Positions 1 to 5,543 are shown, counted from the first letter of the stretch. The stretch is DNA of 6,840 bases from an uncultured Collinsella sp. (GCA_900548935.1 URMR01000094.1:1-6840); one strand, 5' to 3'. A program made the numbers and translations. Notes: generated from the sequence alone by a model not told the origin.

Positions 1-33
1 CCCCCGCTGCGCACTTCGTGCGGCGGGGGTTTC
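1..33 (+). terminator. Rho-independent terminator of a gene upstream of the window
   Basis: CCCCCGC at 1-7 pairs with GCGGGGG at 23-29. The inner part can add CGCAC at 10-14 with GTGCG at 18-22. The hairpin is followed by TTTCTT. The very GC-rich stem and short T-run fit an intrinsic terminator for a + strand transcript arriving from the left. The hairpin begins at base 1, so its 5' side may extend outside the window. Confidence 0.75.
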
Positions 34-66
34 TTGCGTCCTGTGGAGTGTTCTGAAAAGTAACTT

Positions 67-199
67 CAGGGCAGGCCCTGCGGCAACGCGGCAGGGAGGG
101 GTGCGATTCCTTGATCGCTCACTTAATCTAATAGGAAAGTTAGTGAGGCTGGAGCTTTAGCTCCGGCCTCCCCATATAAGGGCTCGGCAAAGCCGAGCC
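67..199. repeat. Chain of small inverted repeats in non-coding DNA
   Basis: Several hairpins follow one another. CAGGG at 67-71 pairs with CCCTG at 76-80. CCCTGC at 76-81 can instead pair with GCAGGG at 91-96, so the two compete. CTCACT at 118-123 pairs with AGTGAG at 142-147. An 11-bp stem at 145-155/160-170 closes a TTTA loop (one G-T pair). A perfect 8-bp stem at 181-188/192-199 closes an AAA loop. None is followed by a clear T-run on the + strand. No start codon with a ribosome site or recognisable protein accompanies them. They could be REP-like dispersed repeats, the end of an antisense transcript, or a structured RNA; the sequence alone does not decide. Confidence 0.6.
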
Positions 200-250
200 A
201 CCAAATTTGCATCAGCCCCCAGAACATGTTTGAGAACTGTGTCTGAAGTA

Positions 251-394
251 CGTATTTGCAGGCCCCGAATCGGTGTTGCCTCCCGGCGCATTCCGCAGGG
301 GGAGCGATATTTTGCAGCACGAAGTGCGCAGCAAAAAATCGCTCATGCCCGAGGACGCGCCGGGAGGCAACACCGATTCGGGGCCGGACATACG
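251..394. repeat. Long nested palindrome with 29-base perfect arms
   Basis: Bases 261-289 are an exact reverse complement of 357-385 (29 of 29). Outside this, CGTAT at 251-255 pairs with ATACG at 390-394. Inside, 303-315 pairs with 331-343 (12 of 13), and GCAC at 317-320 pairs with GTGC at 324-327 around a GAA loop. The whole block could extrude as a cruciform or fold as one long RNA hairpin. Because the arms mirror each other, both strands read open and give related peptides containing PRIGVASRR and GRQHRFGA; this explains the overlapping open frames here without requiring a gene. There is no transposase in the window. It resembles a dispersed palindromic repeat or a MITE-like element, but copy number cannot be judged here. 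Confidence 0.8.
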
Positions 395-422
395 GATCTA
401 CCTGCGCATTTACAAATTCGTT

Positions 423-471
423 AACTTTTTTCAAAAAAGTGCTTGCGCAGTTCTTGAATCATAGGTTATTA
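423..471 (+). promoter_or_regulatory. Promoter of tRNA-Leu with upstream A-tract palindrome
   Basis: A -35 box TTGCGC at 443-448 and a -10 box TTATTA at 466-471 are separated by exactly 17 bases. Immediately upstream is the 17-base palindrome ACTTTTTTCAAAAAAGT at 424-440, ending two bases before the -35 box. The same arrangement precedes the tRNA-Gly/tRNA-Val operon at 3897-3945, which strongly supports the call. Transcription would start near 478, giving a leader of about 50 bases before the tRNA. The A/T-tract palindrome sits where an UP element for the RNA polymerase alpha subunit would lie; it could instead be a protein-binding site. Confidence 0.8.
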
Positions 472-529
472 TTTTCCTCGTTGAACGCGCGGGTCCAACA
501 AAACGAGCCGCAAATCAACAACATAGCAT

Positions 530-619
530 GTCGGAGTGGCGGAATTGGCAGACGCGCTAGCTTGAGGTGCTAGTGACCGCCTTTTGGTCATGCGGGTTCA
601 AGTCCCGCCTCCGACACCA
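530..619 (+). tRNA. tRNA-Leu, anticodon GAG
   Basis: The acceptor stem GTCGGAG at 530-536 pairs with CTCCGAC at 609-615. The discriminator is A616 and CCA is encoded at 617-619. The anticodon arm CTAGC/GCTAG (557-561 and 569-573) presents GAG at 564-566, which reads CUC and CUU leucine codons. The long variable arm (around 574-591) is the class II signature expected of leucine tRNA. The T arm is GCGGG, loop TTCAAGT, CCCGC at 592-608. Its own promoter and terminator flank it, so it is a single-gene unit. Confidence 0.97.
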
Positions 620-630
620 TCGCATTTGAG

Positions 631-652
631 AAGCCTCTTCGGAGGCTTTTTT
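631..652 (+). terminator. Terminator of tRNA-Leu
   Basis: AAGCCTC at 631-637 pairs perfectly with GAGGCTT at 642-648 around a stable TTCG tetraloop. The T-run covers 647-652. It lies 12 bases after the tRNA CCA end and only 14 bases before the ribosome site of the next gene. Confidence 0.9.
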
Positions 653-665
653 GTTACCGATAGAC

Positions 666-672
666 GGTGGGG
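666..672 (+). promoter_or_regulatory. Ribosome binding site deciding the phosphatase start
   Basis: GGTGGGG lies six bases before the ATG at 679. The alternative in-frame GTG at 667 falls inside this site and has no Shine-Dalgarno sequence of its own, so the ATG at 679 is the better start. Confidence 0.65.
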
Positions 673-678
673 TCCACG

Positions 679-3024
679 ATGGAAACGCTTGAACGCAACG
701 AGTGGGCAGACGTTGCCCAACTAGTCGAGATCACGAGCGATGCTGTCATCATCTGCGAGCTCGACGGAACCATTCTGCATGTGAATAATCGCTTACTTGG
801 TTTGATGTGTGAGGAACGCGCCGACGTCATTGGTGGAGATGTTAAAGACGTCCTGTACTCGTCCGCTTTTGAACGTGCGACGGAACATCGTCTGCCATTT
901 GAAACTGATGGCTCCGAGAGCGAACTGATGCTCAAGCTGAGCGACGGCTCCTTTATTCCCGTCTTGGTTCGTGCAGGCTCCGTAACGCCTCCACGCATCT
1001 TTGGGCGCCGCGCGCCACGTGTCCTGGTGGCGCTCCATAGCATCGAAGAACAGTATTCGCACGACCGTCAGCTCAAGCGTGCTCTTTCGGAGCTTAGAGT
1101 GGCTAACAAGCGCCTCTCTGGCACGCTCTCGGTCATTATGAGCACGGTGGGCTCCGATGAGCTGCCTAGTTTGCTTGATACCGTTTTGAACCAGCTTGTA
1201 GGAACGCTCGATGCTTCGGGTGCCGCTATCTATTTTTCTGAGACCGGCGGTTTTAAACTTCGCGGTGTTTCCAAGGAGCTGTACGACAGCTACCTGCCTG
1301 AGTTTTTGCCGTATGGCGCTGGCATTCCGACGTATGTTCTTCGTGAGTCGCGTGCCTGTCGCTTGTCGATTCAACAGGACCTTAAGGGTGATAAGGCCGC
1401 CTCCGGTATGTTTATGGACCTGGACAATCGTTCTAAGCACCTGTTGCGTATGCAGGATATGCCTCCGTACCGCAGCGAGATCTGTCTTCCCGTTTTTTAC
1501 GGTACGCAGATCCTTGGTGTGCTGGAAGTTGGTTGGAAACGCCCTCAGGCACCGCTCGCCTATGACGTTAATGTACTTGAGGTCATTTGCGATTACCTGT
1601 CTATCCAACTGGTCGGCATGGCATCGAGCCTTCGCTCTCGTCGCACGGCCGAGCTTGGCCGCTCGCTCAATGTCTTACGTGATGAGTTGTTTACCTTTCT
1701 AGACGATTCTGCCGCGGCTACCCAGGCGGTATCGTCCGAGATCTGCAATATGCTCAACTGCCATTTTTGCCCTGTTGAGTATGACGCCAGTCTGGACTCC
1801 TATGTCATAGATTTTGAAGGCGGCAGTCGCGTTGCTTTGCCGGACGATCCCGAGAAGCTTTTCTTTTCTACGACGGCGCCAGCGGCACGTCTGGGAGCTG
1901 GCCCTGATGGCTTTGAAGCATCTGTTTTGGGCGGTACGAGTGCCGGGGACCTTAAACACGTCCGTATAACTCGCGTTGACGAATCGATGCCTATGGGAGG
2001 CTGGCTTAGGGCGCATGGCCTGCCTTGCCAGGGCCTCTACGTCGACTCCGGCATCGAGGCGGGGCGTCCGCGCTCTGAGGGTGATGGCAAGCACAGCAAC
2101 GACGCGATTGTTCCTGCTTCTGTTGCGAAGGGCCCGACGACGCGCGCGCTGCTGCTTCGTGATGGCAGTCAAGAGCCGATTGATGACCTTGAATATGACT
2201 ACTTGGTGCACTTGGCGCATGACTTTGAACTGATCTACGAAGGTGAGTCTCAAAAGCGCGAAGAGCGTCATATCGCTCAGACGCTTCAGATTGGCATGAG
2301 AAATTCGCTTGGTGACGTTCCGGGCATCGCAACCGATTCGGTATACCTATCGGCAACGAATTCCGCGTTGGTCGGCGGTGACTTCTATACGCTTGTCCGT
2401 CTTCCCGATGATTGCGCTGTAATGATTTTGGGCGATGTTTCCGGCAAAGGAATCGAGGCGGCGTCGATGTCAGCGCTCGTCAAGACGGCGCTGACGGCCT
2501 ATGCCTGGGAGGGTGCGGGGCCTGCCCGCATGGCCCGCTCGCTCAATAGCATGCTCATGGGCTTTTCGAGGGTCGAGACGTTTGTGACGGCGTTTATCGC
2601 CAAGATTGATCTTAAAGCGGGTCGCGCTACCTATTGCTCTGCGGGACATCCTCCCACTATGGTCATTAGGCCGTCGTCGAAGCCGTTTGGCGGCGGCGAG
2701 ACCTGCGGGGGAGAAGTGGAGCTCCTTGGGTGCCAATCGGGCGTAATCGGTGCCTTTGAGAGCATGGTCTACGAGACGGGCGTGTTTACGTTCGCTCCTG
2801 GTGACATGCTATTTATGTATACCGACGGAACAATCGAAGCACGCGATCGCTCGGGTGCTTTCTTTGGCGAGCAACGTCTTCGTGACCTTCTGCTCTCTGT
2901 TTCGGGCGAGGGCGTATCGGGAATCTGCGGTAAGGTCTTGAGCGAGCTTGACCGCTTTACCGAGTCAGCGCTGGACGATGACATCGCGCTGGTTTCCCTT
3001 GAATTTCTACGAGGTCGATCGTAG
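679..3024 (+). CDS. PAS-GAF-SpoIIE (PP2C-type) sensor serine phosphatase, RsbU-like
   Basis: This 781-residue protein has no evident signal peptide or membrane segment and should be cytoplasmic. Residues about 8-122 form a PAS-like sensor (ITSDAVIICELDGTILHVN). Residues about 140-310 are a GAF domain after a short helical linker. Residues about 320-525 look like a second, diverged GAF-like domain followed by a charged helix. Residues about 530-776 are the PP2C/SpoIIE phosphatase, with metal-binding motifs GGDFY (566-570), GDVSGKG (585-591), AGHPP (655-659), YTDG (714-717) and DDDIAL (766-771). The usual GGDFYD second aspartate is a threonine here. In this family the phosphatase removes phosphate from a serine or threonine on a STAS-domain anti-anti-sigma factor, freeing it to bind the anti-sigma kinase. 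The next gene encodes such a STAS domain, the likely substrate. An in-frame GTG at 667 would add four residues. The PAS and GAF ligands are unknown. Confidence 0.9.
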   Translation: METLERNEWADVAQLVEITSDAVIICELDGTILHVNNRLLGLMCEERADVIGGDVKDVLYSSAFERATEHRLPFETDGSESELMLKLSDGSFIPVLVRAGSVTPPRIFGRRAPRVLVALHSIEEQYSHDRQLKRALSELRVANKRLSGTLSVIMSTVGSDELPSLLDTVLNQLVGTLDASGAAIYFSETGGFKLRGVSKELYDSYLPEFLPYGAGIPTYVLRESRACRLSIQQDLKGDKAASGMFMDLDNRSKHLLRMQDMPPYRSEICLPVFYGTQILGVLEVGWKRPQAPLAYDVNVLEVICDYLSIQLVGMASSLRSRRTAELGRSLNVLRDELFTFLDDSAAATQAVSSEICNMLNCHFCPVEYDASLDSYVIDFEGGSRVALPDDPEKLFFSTTAPAARLGAGPDGFEASVLGGTSAGDLKHVRITRVDESMPMGGWLRAHGLPCQGLYVDSGIEAGRPRSEGDGKHSNDAIVPASVAKGPTTRALLLRDGSQEPIDDLEYDYLVHLAHDFELIYEGESQKREERHIAQTLQIGMRNSLGDVPGIATDSVYLSATNSALVGGDFYTLVRLPDDCAVMILGDVSGKGIEAASMSALVKTALTAYAWEGAGPARMARSLNSMLMGFSRVETFVTAFIAKIDLKAGRATYCSAGHPPTMVIRPSSKPFGGGETCGGEVELLGCQSGVIGAFESMVYETGVFTFAPGDMLFMYTDGTIEARDRSGAFFGEQRLRDLLLSVSGEGVSGICGKVLSELDRFTESALDDDIALVSLEFLRGRS

Positions 3025-3034
3025 ATCGCGACGC

Positions 3035-3063
3035 TTGACGGGCAAAATCTTCGCAGTTATAGA
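3035..3063 (+). promoter_or_regulatory. Sigma-70-like promoter for the STAS-kinase gene
   Basis: TTGACG at 3035-3040 and TATAGA at 3058-3063 are separated by 17 bases, each one or two bases from the housekeeping consensus. The predicted start near 3070 leaves a leader of about 36 bases before the ATG at 3106. It lies in the gap after the phosphatase stop codon, so the second gene can be made independently of the first. Confidence 0.65.
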
Positions 3064-3105
3064 TACGTATGCATCGAGTGAACTCTTTTGGGGAACCATG
3101 GTCGT

Positions 3106-3852
3106 ATGAATGAGTGGAATGACATAGCGGTTTTGACGCCACCGGGTGATGTCGACATCGCCTCGGTGTCCGTGCTGCGTCCACGGTTGGATAATCTGAT
3201 CGACCGGGGCGTGCGTCGTGTTGTCATCAATTGCCAAGCCGTGGGCTTTATCGACTCGACGGGTTTGGCGTTTTTGCTTACACGTGCCAGAGAGCTTATG
3301 AGGCATGAGGGCCTGCTTTCGCTCGTTAACGCTTCCGATGAGGTCATTCGCTTTTTGGAGATTGCCCGACTTGTCGACATCCTTCATGTTGCGGGTTCGG
3401 CGCGTGAATCGATTCCCGCCATTCCGGTGGGAGAGCTGCCGCGATGGAGCAAGAGCATCGAAGTGCAGCGAGGCATCGAGAACCTCCCGTATTATCGGCA
3501 CCGTGTGGCCGAGCTTCTCGAATCGCTTCCCCTGAGGCGTGATGAGCGTTATGACGTCGCATTGGCGTTGGGGGAGGCATTGGGTAACGCGTATGACCAT
3601 GCGGGCGGTGTTGGCTGCATCCTGACGGTTCAGGCCTATGGGGACCGTGTTGTGCTCGAGGTGCTTGATCGGGGCGCTGGCTATTCTATCGATGGGGCGA
3701 GCGAGCCGGTGGCATCCGAGGAACGCGGGCGCGGTATCAAGCTTATGCGCATGCTCGTCGATAACGTGGATGTTGCCCGTCGTACGGATGGTGCCGGCAC
3801 GCGCGTTCGGATGGTGAAGCTGTTTAGCTCGGCATTGGAATCGTGCGCTTAG
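3106..3852 (+). CDS. STAS domain fused to RsbW/SpoIIAB-type HATPase: anti-anti-sigma plus anti-sigma kinase
   Basis: The protein is 248 residues from the ATG at 3106. Residues about 4-98 form a STAS domain with the conserved phospho-acceptor motif FIDSTG; Ser51 is the expected phosphorylation site. Residues about 115-240 form a GHKL/HATPase_c domain of the RsbW/SpoIIAB type: N box ALGEALGNAYDHA (Glu157, Asn161), G1 box DRGAG (188-192), G2 box ERGRGIKLM, and GAGTRV near the end. In the classical system these are two proteins: the kinase phosphorylates the STAS partner and binds the sigma factor. Here both are in one chain, so phosphorylation could be within or between molecules. The upstream SpoIIE-type phosphatase is the natural partner. 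No sigma factor gene is in the window. A GGGG at 3090-3093 is 12 bases from the ATG, which is wide; an in-frame TTG at 3088 (six residues longer, GAGTG seven bases before it) is possible. Confidence 0.88.
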   Translation: MNEWNDIAVLTPPGDVDIASVSVLRPRLDNLIDRGVRRVVINCQAVGFIDSTGLAFLLTRARELMRHEGLLSLVNASDEVIRFLEIARLVDILHVAGSARESIPAIPVGELPRWSKSIEVQRGIENLPYYRHRVAELLESLPLRRDERYDVALALGEALGNAYDHAGGVGCILTVQAYGDRVVLEVLDRGAGYSIDGASEPVASEERGRGIKLMRMLVDNVDVARRTDGAGTRVRMVKLFSSALESCA

Positions 3853-3885
3853 CGCCTTGGGCTGACATGATTTCCCTGCGTGAAC

Positions 3886-3905
3886 TTGCTTTGAGCAACT
3901 TTTTT
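3886..3905 (+). terminator. Weak candidate terminator after the STAS-kinase gene
   Basis: TTGCT at 3886-3890 pairs with AGCAA at 3894-3898 around a TTG loop and is followed by C then six T. The stem is only 5 bp, and the T-run is also part of the palindrome upstream of the next promoter. It may be a real terminator or a by-product of that element. Confidence 0.3.
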
Positions 3906-3945
3906 GAAAAAAGTACTTGCGTCTTTTGGATAACTCGCGTAAATT
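3897..3945 (+). promoter_or_regulatory. Promoter of the tRNA-Gly/tRNA-Val operon with A-tract palindrome
   Basis: The -35 box TTGCGT at 3917-3922 and the -10 box TAAATT at 3940-3945 are 17 bases apart. The palindrome ACTTTTTTGAAAAAAGT at 3898-3914 ends two bases before the -35 box. Bases 3897-3921 match 423-447 upstream of tRNA-Leu at 23 of 25 positions; the two differences are the palindrome centre and one base between palindrome and -35. Transcription would begin near 3952, only a few bases before tRNA-Gly. Confidence 0.82.
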
Positions 3946-3957
3946 AATAACCCGCAA

Positions 3958-4033
3958 GCGGACATGGCTCAGTTGGTAGAGCACAACCTTGCCAAGGTTG
4001 GGGTCGCGGGTTCGAGCCCCGTTGTCCGCTCCA
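3958..4033 (+). tRNA. tRNA-Gly, anticodon GCC
   Basis: The acceptor stem GCGGACA at 3958-3964 pairs with TGTCCGC at 4023-4029. The discriminator is T4030 and CCA is encoded at 4031-4033. The anticodon stem CAACC/GGTTG presents GCC at 3991-3993, reading GGC and GGU glycine codons. It is the first gene of a two-tRNA operon, with only three bases before tRNA-Val. Confidence 0.97.
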
Positions 4034-4036
4034 TTT

Positions 4037-4111
4037 GGGCGTTTAGCTCAGGGGGAGAGCGCTTCCCTGACACGGAAGAGGTCAGAAGTTCAAATCTTCT
4101 AACGCCCACCA
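4037..4111 (+). tRNA. tRNA-Val, anticodon GAC
   Basis: The acceptor stem GGGCGTT at 4037-4043 pairs with AACGCCC at 4101-4107. The discriminator is A4108 and CCA is encoded at 4109-4111. The anticodon stem CTTCC/GGAAG presents GAC at 4069-4071, reading GUC and GUU valine codons. It is co-transcribed with tRNA-Gly and followed by a strong terminator. Confidence 0.97.
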
Positions 4112-4119
4112 AATGTTCG

Positions 4120-4156
4120 CAGCTCAGGGGCTTAGCCTCTGAGCTGTTTTTGTTTT
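4120..4156 (+). terminator. Terminator of the tRNA-Gly/tRNA-Val operon
   Basis: A 12-bp stem (4120-4131 with 4135-4146, one G-T pair) closes a TTA loop and is followed by TTTTTGTTTT at 4147-4156. It lies nine bases after the tRNA-Val CCA end. Confidence 0.93.
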
Positions 4157-4179
4157 GGTCACCAAATGGGTCGCCAAAT
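4154..4179. repeat. Short palindrome overlapping a 12-base-period direct repeat
   Basis: TTTGGTCACCAAA at 4154-4166 is a perfect 6-bp-arm palindrome. GGTCACCAAAT at 4157-4167 is repeated as GGTCGCCAAAT at 4169-4179 (10 of 11), one base apart. It lies about 90-110 bases upstream of the phosphopantetheinyl transferase gene and could be an operator. The match CACCAAATG also occurs at the tRNA-Val 3' end (4107-4115), so it could be a scrap of duplicated tRNA-flanking sequence. Confidence 0.35.
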
Positions 4180-4251
4180 CGCCGGCAAAAGGTATTTCGA
4201 TTCATGAAAGAGCGGTTCTGAGCGTCTGTTTAGCCTTGTCATCTCAATCGA

Positions 4252-4258
4252 GTGGGGG
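4252..4258 (+). promoter_or_regulatory. Ribosome binding site favouring the TTG start at 4268
   Basis: GTGGGGG ends nine bases before TTG at 4268. The earlier in-frame TTG at 4259 directly abuts this site with no spacer and is therefore a poor start. Confidence 0.6.
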
Positions 4259-4267
4259 TTGACCATT

Positions 4268-4897
4268 TTGAACATAACCGTGCATCTCGTTGACGTTTCA
4301 GCGATCGATCCCGGCGAGACCGTTGATATGGCATCAATCGCGGGACGCTATGCCTTACGTGCCTCCAATGGGGATCTCCCAATTGCGTCTCGGAGAGAAG
4401 CTGCAGGCGTGGGTCTGCTTCTTCGCGACGCCCTGGGTGTCTTCGACGACACCCAGCTTGCGTGTTCTGCTTTCGGCAAGATCGAGCTTGCGGATGGGGA
4501 GGCCCCCTCTATTTCCATTTCACATGGCGGAAGCGTGGCCGTCCTCGCTGTTTCCGATGTTGCTCGGTCGGTCGGAGGACCTATTGGCGTGGATATCGAG
4601 GCGATCGATGAGATTGCCCCCGTTGCGGTTGGGCGTATGGCAAACGACGACGAGCGCGTGTGGATTAACGCTGCCCCCAATTTGCAAGAACGCAATCTTC
4701 GCCTGAGTCAGACGTGGACGCGTATCGAGGCCATCCTCAAGGCTGAAGGTGTCGGGTTTTCGATTGATCCTCGCAAAGATGGCATGCCCGGTGGATGGAA
4801 TACTTCGTCGGTGACATACGGTCGCTGCGTCATCTCTTGTGCGGCGCGCTCTATGCCTCGTATCGTCCTCAAGGAGCATACCTTTCGGGTAGCATAG
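4268..4897 (+). CDS. Sfp-type 4'-phosphopantetheinyl transferase superfamily protein
   Basis: The protein is 209 residues from TTG 4268. Enzymes of this family move the 4'-phosphopantetheine arm of coenzyme A onto a serine of a carrier protein (acyl, peptidyl or aryl), activating fatty-acid, polyketide or peptide synthesis. The family signatures are present in order: SISISHGG (81-88), IGVDIEAID (106-114, the Mg-binding GVDIE), and WTRIEAILKAEGVGF (150-164, matching WxxKEAxLKxxGxG). The magnesium ligands Asp109, Glu111 and Glu154 are kept, as is the lysine at 158. The lysine of the WxxKE motif is isoleucine here. No carrier protein or synthase gene is in view. A TetR-type regulator follows after 28 bases, suggesting one operon. 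The start is uncertain: TTG 4259 adds three residues and GTG 4280 removes four. No convincing promoter was found in 4157-4251. Confidence 0.85.
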   Translation: MNITVHLVDVSAIDPGETVDMASIAGRYALRASNGDLPIASRREAAGVGLLLRDALGVFDDTQLACSAFGKIELADGEAPSISISHGGSVAVLAVSDVARSVGGPIGVDIEAIDEIAPVAVGRMANDDERVWINAAPNLQERNLRLSQTWTRIEAILKAEGVGFSIDPRKDGMPGGWNTSSVTYGRCVISCAARSMPRIVLKEHTFRVA

Positions 4898-4912
4898 GAG
4901 CCAATCGCTAAT

Positions 4913-4920
4913 AGGGGAGG
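4913..4920 (+). promoter_or_regulatory. Strong ribosome binding site of the TetR-family gene
   Basis: AGGGGAGG ends five bases before the ATG at 4926. It is the best Shine-Dalgarno match in the window and fixes this start. Confidence 0.8.
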
Positions 4921-4925
4921 CCGCT

Positions 4926-5543
4926 ATGCCGCTGAACGCTCAAAACGATATCGCTTCACGGATCGAGGATGCCGTCTTTGAACTTATGGCGACAACTCCG
5001 GTGCAGTCGATTAAGGTGGCCGAGGTACTTCGCCTTGCCCATACATCCAAATCGACGTTCTATCGCTGTTATCGCTCTGTCGATGATGTGGTTAAACGTT
5101 TTGAAGATGAGCTGCTTCAGAATATGCAGGACATCAATGATGTTGCGCTGGAGGCCCGTTTTGGCGATGCGCAGCTGGACCCTACGCCCACGATGATCAA
5201 GCGCATGGAGATTCTCCAGGCTAATCGCTCGAAAGTTTTGGCGCTTAACAGCGATAACGGCGATCCGGTGTTTGCTCACAAGGCAACGATCTTTATGCAT
5301 GACTATTTTCGCAATCGGCTTCGCTCGACATTTTCCGATGAAACGGACCTCGACCTGTATCTAGCCTTTGCGCTTGCGGGTCACCATAACCTCATTCAGT
5401 ATTGGCTCGAGGCCCGGCCCGACCTTGAGGCACGCACCGTTGCCGCCGCCCTCAATCGCATGTTCTACGCACCGCTCTTTGTCGACGACGCCTCGCGCCA
5501 TTGGCACCCACGTATTCCCGATTTTGAAAAGCCGCTCGGGTGA
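4926..5543 (+). CDS. TetR/AcrR-family transcriptional regulator
   Basis: The protein is 205 residues, a normal TetR length. The N-terminal DNA-binding domain has the three-helix pattern with the helix-turn-helix at about residues 28-49 (SIKVAEVLRLAHTSKSTFYR), followed by the typical CYRSVDDVVKRFEDELL helix. The C-terminal part (about 75-190) is mostly helical and should bind an effector and dimerise; its ligand is not recognisable. TetR proteins usually repress their own operon or a neighbour and release DNA when a small molecule binds. Here the gene follows the phosphopantetheinyl transferase by 28 bases with its own strong ribosome site, and it precedes a gap holding an 18-base palindrome at 5742-5759, upstream of the thiolase-like gene. 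It could control either or both. Confidence 0.9.
   Translation: MPLNAQNDIASRIEDAVFELMATTPVQSIKVAEVLRLAHTSKSTFYRCYRSVDDVVKRFEDELLQNMQDINDVALEARFGDAQLDPTPTMIKRMEILQANRSKVLALNSDNGDPVFAHKATIFMHDYFRNRLRSTFSDETDLDLYLAFALAGHHNLIQYWLEARPDLEARTVAAALNRMFYAPLFVDDASRHWHPRIPDFEKPLG

Noticed and set aside
123..434. 103-codon - strand open frame across the palindrome
   Set aside because: Its middle is a direct product of the inverted repeat (the + strand gives a similar peptide), its end crosses the small hairpins, and it has no recognisable domain. It also overlaps the tRNA-Leu upstream palindrome. Most likely non-coding.
256..573. + strand open frames across the palindrome and into tRNA-Leu
   Set aside because: They translate the repeat and then the tRNA gene itself (GIGRRASLRC is a typical tRNA-Leu mistranslation).
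793..1608. 271-codon - strand open frame inside the phosphatase gene
   Set aside because: It is antisense to a well-supported protein with clear domains and has no family features of its own.
3007..3984. 325-codon - strand open frame opposite the STAS-kinase gene
   Set aside because: It is antisense to STAS and HATPase motifs and would begin inside tRNA-Gly; no domain recognised.
4107..4168. tRNA-Val 3' end repeated as an integration (att) site
   Set aside because: Only nine bases (CACCAAATG) repeat, 53 bases apart, and there is no integrase or insert between them.
3964..4221. Open frames on both strands over tRNA-Gly and tRNA-Val
   Set aside because: Peptides such as MAQLVEHNLAKVGVAGSSP and RRFELLTSSVSGKRSPPEL are well-known false translations of tRNA genes.
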